This document shows positions 53,580 through 64,000 of a DNA stretch of 64,000 nt, one piece after another; the first letter of the stretch is position 1, and every line of letters begins with the position of its first letter. A program made the position numbers and the translations under genes. The stretch is taken from assembly GCA_963576475.1 (NCBI GenBank), contig OY754970.1:36607447-36671446 (forward strand). The letters are read 5' to 3'. This DNA is from Molanna angustata. Taxonomy: Eukaryota; Arthropoda; Insecta; Trichoptera; Molannidae. The notes beneath the pieces are model-generated. The model had not been told where the DNA came from. It saw only the letters and a list, made by a program, of their open reading frames with translations, and ran no database searches.

Positions 53580-54244
53580 TAGGGTTGCCACCTCCCATTT
53601 TATGTATTAGAGGATTTGATACGATTAAATAAAGGACATAGGATGAAAATAAAAATATCAATATTTTTTTAAATAAAATGCTGTTATGGTATCAGTAGCG
53701 ACATGTATTAATAAAAAAAAACAATATTAATACGCAATGTAACGTAGTTTGACGTTAATCAAAGCCAAGTTAGTAGTACGACATTAATTAGTCTTTTTTC
53801 ATTTAATAATATACTTGGTATTACTTTTGGCTGCTCTAAGAGCTTCTTCGATTTCTATAATGAAATTATTAAATTGTTTGCATTTCATATTGAAATTAGA
53901 CTTTATTTGTAGTTCTGCTTTTACTGTGTCAATATCTAACTTATTTCGGTTTTTGGTCCACGTATTCGTACACATGGAAAAAAATCCTTTCGGCCTGGGC
54001 GTTAGAAACTGCCGAGCAATACGGAATACGCGCGATATTTGCCCGACCGTGTTACTCTCCCCCGCTTCTCGGTCGCGCCGTCTGCCGCTTTCTGTGACAT
54101 TGCGCGAAACCACGCTGATTCATTTTTCCAAATTAAAGGACAAAGTATTGTCCTTTATGGAAGATTTCAAATTAAAGGACAAGATCAATTTTTGGGTCTG
54201 AAATAAAGGACGTCCTTTAAAATAAAGGACGTCTGGCAACCCTA
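53580..54244 (-). mobile_element. Internally deleted hAT transposon with TIRs and 8-bp TSD
   Basis: The element begins TAGGGTTGCCA (53580-53590) and ends TGGCAACCCTA (54234-54244), an 11 bp terminal inverted repeat. It is flanked on both sides by TATGCATC (53572-53579 and 54245-54252), the 8 bp duplication characteristic of hAT elements. Several AAAGGAC words lie near the ends (subterminal repeats). Inside is only the last part of a hAT-like transposase on the minus strand. At 665 bp it is a non-autonomous deletion derivative. Confidence 0.9.
53815..54113 (-). pseudogene. hAT transposase C-terminal (dimerisation) fragment
   Basis: The minus strand reads SAVSNAQAERIF. After a frameshift in a T-run (about 53978-53984) it reads FSMCTNTWTKNRNKLDIDTV, then KAELQIKSNFNMKCKQFNNF and IIEIEEALRAA. 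'A-E-R-x-F-S', 'R-N-x-L-x-x-x-T-V-x-A-x-L-x-I-K' is the conserved C-terminal dimerisation region of hAT transposases. The RNase-H-like catalytic region is deleted. Confidence 0.7.
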
Positions 54245-54252
54245 TATGCATC

Positions 54253-55667
54253 CCTCTTTCTCTCTTTGCAAACATAATATTTCATTATGAGTCATGCACA
54301 CACAACAAAAATTGTAAAAATAAATTATTTGTTAAAAAAATTGATTGATTGAGAGAAAAAAAAACAACAAAAGTACTTATTTTTCACTTTTTTCAATTGT
54401 CTATTCTGTTGTTTGTAATAGAATTTGTTTGTACAAACCGACTTTAAAATGTATTTTAGTTATAAGTAAATTGTGGTGTTTAGTCCACTTTGTCTACCCT
54501 GTGAGGGACATGGCGTGATGGTTTGTCTGATGTAGTTATATTATCTTTCATATTATTCGCTAAACAATTATACGCAAATCCTTCGCAAATCAAAAAGTTT
54601 CATGGTTCCAATAAAAAAAACCGTGATAAATTGCAGACGTCTTAGCAAATCAAAGAGTTATGAAATGCTATTTTTTTCTCGTGAGTTTCATCATCGCAAC
54701 TCGATGAAATTTATGTGTGTCATCATTTAAATCGGACAATGTTTTAATGAGTTCTTATCGGTGAATTGCATATTGAAGAGTTTGATAAAATTCTCGTGAA
54801 ATCCATGATATTGTCTTGAGCAAATTGAACTGGGACAATTCGAAAAAGACCCACTTTTCAATGAAGAAAAATTAATCGAAATCGGTCAGTGGTGTAAAAA
54901 TAAATCGCTGAAGATACATTTAAAAAATATCGCTTCAAATTGAAAACCTCCTCCATATTGGGAGGTCGATTAAAAATACATATAAGCTTTTTTGCATTTG
55001 CGAACGTAATGGAATATACAAAAATAATTTAAACATAGCTCTTCGGAGCTTACCCGATGCAAATTGTGTAATGTTCCTTGTTTCTTTCAATTGAGCCCAT
55101 GTGTAAATTAAAATGGCACATTTCTCAGTGTGCCTTAACAAGAAAAGGTCCCTCTCTACTTAGGTAAGGTTAGGTGCTACATAAATATTTACGAAGAGAT
55201 AGGATTAGGCGAGAAAACATTTCGAGATTTCCCGATGGACTCTCTCATTGTCCCAACTGATTCTCAAATTTATTTATTTTTCATTTAATCTTGTTTTACG
55301 AAATAAACAAAAAAAAAAACGCTGGTTTATGGAAGGAGATAGTAAAACGAATTTTTTGGTGAACGACAAAAAAGGTTGAGAGCGACAGACTAACATGTCA
55401 AGATACATACCTTAATAGAAAAAAAATAAGATATATCAACACACCCTTTATTCTTTTATAACTCAAATATACCTTTACAACTCCTTGTCGATCTTCACTA
55501 GTTGAGGTACCAGTGCGAATAGCCTATAAAGATTGCTTGGTAGTTTTGAAAACTCTGCAAGACTTAGCTTCGCGCTTCATTTGAGAATTGTATCAAAAGA
55601 ATGTGTCATCAGAAAGACTCTTACATTGAGATCGTTTGAATCACAGACTACCAATTATTTATAAAAA
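54253..55667. other. Unassigned AT-rich sequence
   Basis: 1.4 kb without supported features. A 68-codon minus-strand open frame at 54935-55141 has no domain. GTGAGGGACATGGCGTGATG at 54500 may be a trace of repeat C. Confidence 0.35.
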
Positions 55668-58244
55668 TTGGCTTTTGATTTCCTATTTTCCTATTTTGTT
55701 GACGAGGATGCCTCGTGTAGTGACCATAACCTTATCACGTTCCAGATTATTTCCAATGTACCCCCAATTCCTTTAGCGAAACCTTTGCTTAGAAGATTCC
55801 GGACAAGGTGTGACAGATGGCGTTGGTTAGACTTTGACCGCTACTTTGAATGCTCGCTGGATCGTTTATCTTGTAGATCTTGTACTACTGCTGAAATGGC
55901 CTCATCTTTTACGCAGAGTATAATTTATTGTGCCGAGAAGGCGATCGGCAGAACTTCTTCTAGTCATATGTCTCCTAATGAATGGTGGCATCCTGGCTTA
56001 GACATCCTTAAACGAACTTCGACTCGAGCTCACCGCGCGTTGAGAGCGGCCCGTCGTCGAGGAAGTTCAAATGACTTTGTAACTGTACTTCAATGTGAGT
56101 ATAGACGCTCAAATAATATCTACAAACGCGAGATTTCTCGTGCCCAGTCTGAAGCATGGCGCCGTTTGGTATCTGAGGTTTCAACCACAGATCCTTGGGG
56201 TGCTGTGTTTAGATATGCATCAATGAAAAAATATCCAAATGCGTCAGTCTCGTGTATCCGTGATCCACGAACTGGAATTATCACAATAGACTCTGACTAG
56301 ACGACGAGCACGCTACTTGACATACTTATTTCTTCTGATGACATTTCATCTGATACTCCTCTTCATTCACAAATACGCAATAACCAATCCGATATCCCGC
56401 AAACTCCCATATCGACCTTCGCCAATCTCGATGAGCTTGATTTTATCATCAAGAATCTTGACCAAATCAAATCTCCTGGCATTGACCGCATTGACGCAGC
56501 TCTCGTACAAAGGTGCTGGCACATAGCTCGCCACGAGATTATCTTATTGTACAACAATTGCTTGCGAGAAGGCTACTATCCGGATTGTTGGAAAACAGGT
56601 TTAATGACTGTTATTCCCAAGCGTAGTGACCTGGATTCTTCTGACCCAAAATCATATAGACCGATTACTTTACTACCTATTTTGGGTAAGGTCTTAGAAA
56701 AGCTTATATGTCGACGCTTAGAAGATCATCTTTCCAGTACCCACCCACTGTCCGATCGTCAGTTCGGTTTTCGCGCTGGGAAATCAACGGTTGATGCTAT
56801 CTTGGCTATATCTGATATTGTTAGTAGCTCTGATAGTAAATATGTTATCTCTATATCTCTTGACATTGCGGGAGCATTCGACAATGCCTGGTGGCCTCTA
56901 ATTTAAAAAAAACTTCGAGACCGTAAGGTTCCTTGCAACATATATAAAATAGTGAAGAGCTATTTTACTAATAGACATGTGGCCATGCCCGGGGGACAGG
57001 ATTTGCACTGGCGACCAATTAGCATCGGGTGCCCTCAGGGTTCTGTTCTGGGTCCACTGTTATGGAACATCTTGTTCGACGACCTTCTATCACTTTCAAC
57101 GCCTACGGGCTGCAGTATTTTGGCATATGCCGATGATGCTACAATCCTTATTCAAGGTAACACCCGAGCACTTATTGAGCGCGCAGCTACTCAGTTACTT
57201 TCTTCTGTTGCAGATTGGGGTATAAGTCATAGACTCAATTTTGCACCTAATAAGACATATGGGTTAGTGTTAAAAGGCATAATGAAAAGTCTTCCCTCCA
57301 TCAAATTTATCAATACGCGTGTAATATTTAAGGATAGGGTCAAAGTTTTGGGTGTTACACTAGATAGAGGCCTAACTTTCCAATACCATGTTCGTGCTGT
57401 ATCCGACAGTGCAAAAATAGCCTTCCAAAAGATTTCACGTCTTGCTCGAGCTAGTTGGGGCCTTAAATTTCCAGTAGCAAGACTGTTTTACAACGCTACC
57501 TTTCTGAGTATTATGTGTTATGCCGCTCCTTGTTGGGCTCATCGTTGTGAAACCCAATACATTAGACGTCTGCTGCTTTCTGGACAGCGCTTCGCTCTAA
57601 TAGCTTTAGCAAAGGCTTACAGAACCTGCGCTACTGACACACTTTCTATTCTCACAGGTATGGCTCCCCTTGATCTGGAAACACAGCGACGAGCTTCAAT
57701 TCACAACCTGTATAGAGGCCGAAGCTCAATTTTGGGTGGTGTTTCTCTCCCACCTGTAAATTTACCCACAGTTCGTGGAGAGATCGAGAACTTGGCCCGG
57801 AGTTCTCTTTTAGATGCTTGGCAACGTCGCTGGTCCTCTTCTTCCGTGGGCAGACTGACATTTTTATTTCTTCCCGATGTGAGGACTCGAATTTTTTCCT
57901 CGTGGATTGTTCCCGATTATTGGACCACGCAATTCCTTACTGGACACGGCAGTTTCAAAAGCTATCTCTTTCGTTTTCACTTATCCGATTCGTCCTCATG
58001 TCAGCTTTGTGATAACCCTGAACAGACTTCTGAGCATATCCTATGGGAATGCACTAACTTCTCCGTGTCAACTTTCCGACGAGAACTCTACGACGATGTC
58101 CGTGGGAATTTCTTTGGACCCATTGGACATGCGGACCTTGTAGCCACGAAGAGCAATTTTAGGGCTTTCAAGACTTTCTGTCTTAAATTCAGTGCACTAT
58201 TATCTTCACTATCACTGAGCAGTGAGCAAGTTGTTTCAACATGA
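55668..58244 (+). pseudogene. R1-type LINE ORF (endonuclease end, RT, zinc knuckle)
   Basis: 859 codons in a single frame, interrupted only by TAG at 56298-56300 and TAA at 56904-56906. It opens at the 5' truncation with the last APE-endonuclease block (DEDASCSDHNLITF). The RT follows: SYRPITLLPILGKVLEKLIC, QFGFRAGKSTVDAI, SISLDIAGAFDNAW, CPQGSVLGPLLWNILFDDLL, catalytic YADDA (57124-57138) and VKVLGVTLDRGLTF. A C-x2-C-x8-H-x4-C zinc knuckle (CQLCDNPEQTSEHILWEC, about 58001-58055) closes the protein. This order is that of R1-clade (R1/TRAS/SART-like) LINEs. The first codon is not a native start. No rDNA or telomeric repeat is adjacent. Confidence 0.9.
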
Positions 58245-58524
58245 TTAGCTCTCTTTGGCACATTAAGTGCAGTGTCTGCAAGGTTTTAGAGTTCTCCGGA
58301 CTCTTCATATGTTCTTTATGTGTTCTTTCAGAGTTTTGCAAGGGGCCGTTATTAGTCCTCATAAGCAGAACGGGTGGTGGTGGGGGAAGAACTTCCTATT
58401 TTCCAAGTCAGCCCACAATGCCTGTTCCACGACAAATCCGCTGTTTTCCAGGGAGTGTGCCCTGGACCAGAAGGGTTTTCTTGATTTGAGTGGTATGTTT
58501 GATATTCCTTAGTGCCGAATAGGC
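58245..58524 (+). other. R1-type LINE 3' UTR
   Basis: GC-richer than its surroundings, including CAGAACGGGTGGTGGTGGGG and CCAGGGAGTGTGCCCTGG (a palindromic stem). It ends directly against repeat D at about 58525 without an obvious poly(A). Confidence 0.5.
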
Positions 58525-58735
58525 GTGATGACAGTAAGAAAAAATCATTGAAATTATGATTTTATTAGATAAAATATGTTATAAAGATTTGAAAAAATAT
58601 ATTTATTTTCATTTTAAAAGAGCGAATAATATTAATATTATTAAAATAAAAATACAAAATATGTTTGTCCGCCATTTTATGTGAAACACCAATCAGAGCG
58701 CATGACGTCACCATATTGTCACTGTCAATTGTGTT
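58525..58735 (+). repeat. Dispersed repeat D, copy 1
   Basis: It reads AATAGGCGTGATGACAGTAA, AAAAATCATTGAAATTATGA, TCCGCCATTTTATG, then CAATCAGAGCGCATGACGTC and ACCATATTGTCAC. A direct copy lies at 59142-59355 and a diverged inverted copy at 61080-61285. It contains a perfect CRE-type palindrome (TGACGTCA). Confidence 0.75.
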
Positions 58736-59141
58736 TGTTACTGTCAACTGTTGTGTTGTTCGAAATGGCTATTTTTTTCATAACAAACTATATGGAATAT
58801 GCTGCTTATTTTTAACATGCTATTTTTATTTATTGATTTATTTGGGACGATAAACCAAATAATATCGCTATCCGCTCTATTGAATCGTTGACGCATCTGT
58901 TATAACACGCACCGAGTATTGTAACGTGGTGGAGAATATTTAACGTTTCAGAAATAAATAACTTGGTGGCTTTCATTGCTTGATTATAAAATAAAATGAT
59001 GTAATTATATTGTTTGTGGGAGTTGTACAGTGTTACATGAGGTTGAAATGGAAATACACAATGTATTATGATGAATCTAATATACATATGGGATAACTGT
59101 TATGATTCATATACATATTATGATTAATATATTAAAATATG

Positions 59142-59355
59142 TAATAGGTGTGATGACTGTAAGAAAAAAATCATTGAAATTATGATTTAAAAAAATTAAA
59201 TAGGTTATAAAGATTTAAAAAATGTTTTTTTTTTTAATTTATAGGAGTGAATAATAATAATATTATAAATATAAAAATACAAAATGTGTTAGTCCGCCAT
59301 TTTATGAGAAAAAACAATCAGAGCGCACGACGTCATAGTATGGTCGCGTCAATTC
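59142..59355 (+). repeat. Dispersed repeat D, copy 2
   Basis: Same order of motifs as copy 1: AATAGGTGTGATGACTGTAA, ATCATTGAAATTATGATTTA, TCCGCCATTTTATGAG, CAATCAGAGCGCACGACGTC. The CRE palindrome is changed to CGACGTCA. Confidence 0.75.
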
Positions 59356-59548
59356 TTCTGATAGTCTTCAATACAATATACGCATTAATTGTCGGTCTGG
59401 ACTATGTTTATTTTGGTGTTATCGATATATTAATATTTTAATTAGATACTTAAAACTAAAACAAATTAAATATAAATGGAACAAGTATTCATCAAAGCAA
59501 ATAGTTTCAATTTACCTAGATACTCGCCTACCTATCGGGGGACACTAT

Positions 59549-60134
59549 GGGCCGGTATTACAGTGTCAGTTTAAGAGCTAAACTCAAGTTTTACAAAAAT
59601 ATAGCGTATTACAGTGTCCGTTTAGACCTAATCTTCCCTCAAATACGTCACTAAAACGACAAATATTTAACTCAACGTTTCTGGCAGATTAAGTACTTAA
59701 CTGTGAGTCAACTGTCATTTGCTAGGCAACTCGTGTAGTTTCAGTTTCTATCACTAGAGGCGTTAGGCAACGTGTGTAGTTTCAGTGTTGTATCGAAGGT
59801 GGCGCCACACAACAAAACAAACTGACAGCCGTATTGAAACGAACACGGGCATTTAAAAGCATTATTTTGGTGAAAAAAATTAAATTTACCATGTTGGATA
59901 ATAAAACAATGGTATTTAAAGTCGTAGCGTCCCGTTTTGTATTTCGTATTATTTGAGGTTATTTAAATTTGACAGATAATAACCACAGAAAAAGTGAAAT
60001 ATGTCTATAATTGAAGATTTAGTAACTGACATGTCATATTGCACTGTAATACGGAAATGGATTCAATCTCCCCTTAACATTAATCTTGAGTTTGGCAAAC
60101 TCAATGAGTTGAGGGCCGACTGTAATATCGGGCC
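59549..60134. mobile_element. MITE with ~15 bp TIR and TAT duplication
   Basis: The left end GGGCCGGTATTACAG and right end CTGTAATATCGGGCC are inverted with two mismatches. TAT flanks both ends (59546-59548 and 60135-60137). A second inverted block, AACTCAAG (about 59580) and CTTGAG (about 60089), lies inside. 586 bp, no ORF. A three-base duplication suggests a PIF/Harbinger-type mobiliser (inference). Confidence 0.6.
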
Positions 60135-60137
60135 TAT

Positions 60138-61079
60138 GTTAATTGTATTTTGTATGTAACTTAGTTTTTATTGAATAAATAAATAAATAATGAACGCTCG
60201 CAACGTATGGTAAGCTAATTTAGTTTTAGTATTCTACAATTTTGTCACGCGATGGTGAGCTGACGAACGTTCGACATGTTATGATGCCGGTCACTGCCAA
60301 ACTAAACTAGCAAGCTATATTTTTTTCATGCAATGAAGCGATTTGCGAAACGACGGCGATTACGCGAAGCATGCGTTTTAAAACATCGTTACAATTTTAG
60401 CAGCATACGAATTATTACATAGCGCTCGTTATTTGTATTGTGTTCATAACAAGCTATATTTATCTGCTATCGTTATTTTTAGCAATAGCAGCCATAGTAG
60501 TTATTTTTCTGCCTGTCTTAACTACTCTTAACTAGAATGGAACTTTTGATGGTTGGATATTTCTTTGCGTCGAACAAAGACTTTTGTTCATCAGAATTTC
60601 GAAACGTAAAAACTTAATAATAAGTACATATAAGTACTTTATTTATCTGTAATTTAAATACAACTTACATCTCGAAAATCGATAAAATATGCTCCTTCTT
60701 CTCTCTACATTATGTGTTCATAAGCTAAAAACATACGCGGGAAACTTATGATGGCCTATTTTGACGTTTGGACATTAATGAAGTTCTTTATATGCTTATT
60801 GCCTAAATAATGGTAAATATTATATTATTGAGTGGGGGAACAAATACTGTACTTCATTGTAAACGCGTACTTAATAAAATTCACTTGTGTCTCGCCGTGC
60901 GAAATTTAATCACTTATTTCTCTTTTTTTTCGCGTGGGACGAAAACAAATACCTCAGTAGGTGTTTTTTTCGTCGTGTTTGTACATTTAGGGACCGCACA
61001 ACACTTATGCACTTTTGAATTGTTTATAAATACACAAATCGTCTTAGAACACATATATTACATATAGTAGTGATATGCA
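60138..61079. other. Unassigned sequence
   Basis: Begins with a LINE-like 3' tail (TATTGAATAAATAAATAAAT, 60171-60190). The rest holds no recognisable gene. An 85-codon open frame at 60810-61067 has no domain. Confidence 0.35.
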
Positions 61080-61285
61080 GTTTACGATACCATGACGTCA
61101 CCGTCAGGATCGGCAGCCGCCATGATACTACAAGCATTTTTTTGGCGTAAATGTCAAATTTGATTTTAAAATGGCGATTTTTGCTACTAAACCTTTATTT
61201 TATGTAGAAATGTATATATATTTGAAAACAGTGAATGCGTAAAAACATCGTGAGATAGTTTTTCAAAATTAGTCATCATGCCTAT
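61080..61285 (-). repeat. Dispersed repeat D, inverted and diverged
   Basis: The minus strand reads GAATAGGCATGATGACTAAT ... AAAATCGCCATTTTAAAATC ... CGGTGACGTCATGGTATCG. Motif order matches copies 1 and 2, but with insertions. TGACGTCA is again present. Confidence 0.5.
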
Positions 61286-61299
61286 TCAGAAGGGAGGTG

Positions 61300-61710
61300 T
61301 TGCTTTTCTCTCACTATAGCCTTATCTCTACGAAGATGAGGGGGTGCGATATTGGTCAGGATAGGTAGGCACTGACATTGGGTAGGTTTAAGTGCACCAG
61401 TTATAGATTTCATTGTAGAGTTAAGCTGGGTATCCACTTTTTTGACAGGAGCGCTGCTATCCCATACAGGAGCGCAGTATTCTGCAGTAGAATAAACGTG
61501 CGATCCGGACCCTGCCAGCTTCTGAATGAAATTATTTCTAGATTTTAGTTTCCCACAAAGGGAGTCATCATAGTGCGATCAAGAGTCAAGTACGTGTGCG
61601 ATCTAGGTTAACACCTAGGTATTTTTGATGATCAGTTTGGAGCAGAAGGACTCCCTCTAAATTAAGGTTGATTCTGAATTTGGACAATGTCACTTCTCTT
61701 ACTGTAGTTG
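61300..61710 (-). pseudogene. LINE reverse-transcriptase C-terminus, frameshifted
   Basis: The minus strand reads FRINLNLEGVLLLQTDHQKY, then LGVNLDRT, KLKSRNNFIQKLAGSGS, and in another frame AEYCAPVWDSSAPVKKVDTQ, LNSTMKSITGALKPTQCQCL and PILTNIAPPHLRRDKA. 'K-Y-L-G-V-x-L-D-R-T', 'A-E-Y-C-A-P-V-W' and 'L-P-x-L-x-x-I-A-P-P-x-L-R-R' are conserved end blocks of one LINE group (clade uncertain). 5'-truncated. Confidence 0.75.
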
Positions 61711-61829
61711 AAGAGGTGGGGTTCGTCCCGGCATATATTTTGTTCGACTTGACTAGCGCGAAATAGGAACGACTTACACGAAACTATGAATTATACCTAC
61801 CTATTTTCAAATTGTAGATGGGAAAGAAT

Positions 61830-62105
61830 AATATAGTATGTAGATGGGAAACTGAGTAAAGAAACATCAGTTACAACGGAAATAAAGCAGGGAGATAGTC
61901 TGAGGCATTTCCTGTATAATTTAATTATAAATAACGTGATAAAGGATGTAGTTTCTGTGGGCGTGGGGTACAGAATGGGTAAAAATCTCCTCAAAATTAT
62001 ATTATGTTAAACAGATGATGTAACGCTCGTTGCTGAAATGGAGGATAACCTGCAACAGCTATTAAATATATTCCACACAGCAGCCAGGAGATATGTACAA
62101 TATGA
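61830..62105 (+). pseudogene. LINE reverse-transcriptase fragment, catalytic motif lost
   Basis: One frame reads VTTEIKQGDSLRHFLYNLII, then NNVIKDVVSVGVGYRMGKNL, then LKIILC-stop-TDDVTLVAEM and EDNLQQLLNIFHTAAR. It equals the 'x-Q-G-D-S-L-S-P-x-L-F-N, Y-R-M, C-Y-A-D-D-x-x-L-x-A-E' blocks of an RT, with YA replaced by a stop plus T. It ends abruptly near 62105 before a different LINE. Confidence 0.7.
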
Positions 62106-62149
62106 TATTATAAAATTAGTCATTATGATTGTTAAAATTAGTACGTTAT

Positions 62150-63380
62150 AGTCTGATCATTTCTGTGCCATAAGTGGAGTACCACAAGGCTCCCACTTGG
62201 GTCCTATTTTGTTTATTATTTTTATAAATGATCTAATAAGTATGCTTAATGATGTAAAATGTTTGGTGTACAAGACGATCGAGACCTTGCATGACTGTAC
62301 AATACTCCAAAATGCATTAGACATCTTACAAAAATGGTGTATGGTTAACAAATTGTTTTTGAATGTATCTAAATGTCAAGTTATAAAATTTCATCGTATC
62401 AAAAACATAATTAATTTTGAGTACAAGATCAATGAATCAACTTTAAGCGTGGTCGAAAAAATTAAAGACTTGGGTGTAATAGTCGACAGTAAATTTTGTC
62501 TCGTCTCTCATGTCAACCAAACTGTAAACAGAGCTCTTAGAACCTTAGGTTTTGTACTTAGATTGAGTAGGGATTTCAAAAATATTAATACATTTATATT
62601 ATTATTCAAAAGTTTGATTAGACCAATACTGGAATATAACTCAATTGTTTGGAGTCCGTGTTATACTGTTCATGTTTATAATGTTGAGAGAGTTCAAAAC
62701 AAGTTTTTAAGGTACATCAATTTTAAGATGGGAATTCAGTCTACTGACATCAATTATGAATTTTTGAGATCATTTTGCTCTCTTGATGCGCTGGAGATAA
62801 GGAAAGTAGTAGCTGACCTTGCATTTTTTCATAGATTACTGAATGGTGTTGTAGATTGTCCTCATCTTTTGTCACAGATTCACTTACGTGTACTGTCAAG
62901 ACTCACTCGCAATAGTGAATGTTTCGCCTTACAAAATGACTACACAAATTATTTGTTTGGCTCACCAATGCAGAGACTTCCAAGACTTGCAAATACATAA
63001 GTTTGAGTAGATTGATGTCTTTGCATTGGGTTATGGTGCATACAAGAGTTTGTTGTTACATATAATGAAATGATTATATGTAATGAATTAATCTTGACTA
63101 TCTATGTATTATTATAATATTTTTTTTTTGTAAATATTACTGTAAACAAATGTATTTTTAAGTTGCACTGTTTCTTCTGCTGATTTGTGTTTATTTTTAT
63201 TTATCTTTTTTATGTTTAGTTGGTTCACATATTGTTTTATTGACTTTTTTTGTTTCCTTTTACTTAGTGTATTATTGTTTTTGGTCTTTTTGTTTTTTCT
63301 CAGTACCTATGTACCTATATTTTAATGTACTTATGTTGTAAAAGGCAATTCATGCCGTATGAGAAATAAATAAATAAACA
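62150..63380 (+). pseudogene. Jockey-like LINE, RT C-terminal half with 3' UTR and tail
   Basis: Open from about 62155: FCAISGVPQGSHLGPILFII, FINDLISMLNDVKCLVYKTI, then KIKDLGVIVDSKFCLVSHVN, ILEYNSIVWSPCYTVHVYNV and ERVQNKFLRYINFKMG, ending at 63000. The block that should read Y-A-D-D is CLVYKTIETLHD, so the catalytic aspartates are gone even though the frame is open. 'V-P-Q-G-S-x-L-G-P', 'L-E-Y-x-S-x-V-W-x-P' and 'E-x-V-Q-x-K-F-L-R' indicate the jockey clade. The T-rich 3' UTR ends in AGAAATAAATAAATAAAC (63362-63379). Confidence 0.85.
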
Positions 63381-63499
63381 TTATCCATATCAAAAACATA
63401 GTGTCTTAATATATTGAGACAACCCCTGGTATGAAATTCAAGTACAAAATTCAAGTAGTCGACAATTCCAGAAACAGTGACCTATATGAGGAAATTACA

Positions 63500-63900
63500 A
63501 ACTAATAAGGCAGCGATAGTTGCCAACTGTCTGAGAGACACTGTTTGAAAAAATAAACACATGCTAACAGAGAGTAAACTCGCATATATAAGACATCTCT
63601 GCGATTGATGCCAGAGCAGAGTCTGCTCCAAAAGACATGAGAACTCTTAAGCTTCATCGCGGGATTCACCGTTAAGTATCGAATGCGGAACACAGATATT
63701 AGAAAGATCTATGACGTTAGGGACATTGTCAGATGGTGCAGGATCCGAAGACGATTCTGGAGGGTCACGTGGATTGAATGGGAGACAGCAGGTTACCCAA
63801 AATTATCTCCCAACAAATTAATTTAGGCAATCGACCACCATATGAGATGGAGAGATAACTGGAGGGCTCAAGTATTTCAAAATGGCGGGTCTTTCACATA
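63500..63900 (+). pseudogene. LINE C-terminus remnant, same family as 17707-18010
   Basis: Plus-strand readings include APKDMRTLKLHRGIH, then in another frame RMRNTDIRKIYDVRDIVRWC, RIRRRFWRVTWIEWETAG, and MRWRDNWRAQV. The block VRDIVRWCRIRRRFWR corresponds to VEDVVRWGRTRRRFWR on the minus strand at 17.9 kb. Several stops. It continues toward the window's right edge without clear end. Confidence 0.6.
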
Positions 63901-64000
63901 ATGTTCCGACGCATATTTGAGATTGACAGAAAAATTTAATCCTTATAACGTTTTTTCTTGTTATTCTAACAACCCGGCACAACGCGGTGTTGGTTTTCGT

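Noticed and set aside
53815..54201. 128-codon plus frame
   Set aside because: Antisense to the hAT C-terminal fragment and running into the hAT subterminal repeats.

Overview
This 64 kb window looks like repeat-dominated intergenic DNA from an insect nuclear genome. It is AT-rich and contains no convincing host protein gene, rRNA or functional tRNA. Every coding stretch I recognise comes from a mobile element: non-LTR retrotransposons of several clades, Penelope-like elements, a DD34D mariner, a hAT element and Helitrons. The mixture of RTE-like, jockey/CR1-like and R1-like LINEs with tRNA-derived SINEs, plus frequent TAGGTACCTACCTA-type words, resembles lepidopteran genomes. That taxonomic placement is an inference and is not proven by any host gene.

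Layout. Bases 1-514 are the 5' end of a Helitron that runs off the left edge. Bases 1-14 kb hold LINE fragments, a SINE nested in a dispersed repeat, a mariner carrying its own nested palindromic insertion, a short non-autonomous Helitron and a Penelope-derived foldback. Bases 15-24 kb hold a second non-autonomous Helitron (14944-16362), LINE 3' ends and two inverted copies of a ~570 bp repeat. Bases 24.0-26.1 kb are an unusual chain of different minisatellites. A GC-richer LTR-like block follows at 26.3-26.9 kb. Bases 28-35 kb hold SINE copies, LINE remnants and a hairpin MITE.

The centrepiece is a 6.5 kb Helitron on the minus strand (35086-41634) with recognisable 5' TC and 3' CTAG termini. 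It encodes a 1,495-codon open Rep/helicase with zinc finger, HUH, paired-tyrosine and SF1 helicase motifs. It also contains the C-terminus of a second, diverged Helitron helicase flanked by a 124 bp direct duplication, and a GC-rich palindromic 3' end.

Bases 42-54 kb contain a Penelope GIY-YIG reading frame, foldbacks, RTE-like LINEs, SINEs, and a complete but deleted hAT element with terminal inverted repeats and an 8 bp target duplication. Bases 55.7-58.2 kb hold an R1-type LINE reading frame broken by only two stop codons. Bases 58-64 kb hold a three-copy repeat family, a MITE with an apparent TAT target duplication, and several LINE pseudogenes.

The elements do not form a pathway. They record successive insertions. 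The best age evidence is the near-identity of the two Helitron 5' ends about 41 kb apart (young), against the multiply broken LINE, mariner and Penelope frames (old). All identities rest on motifs read by eye.
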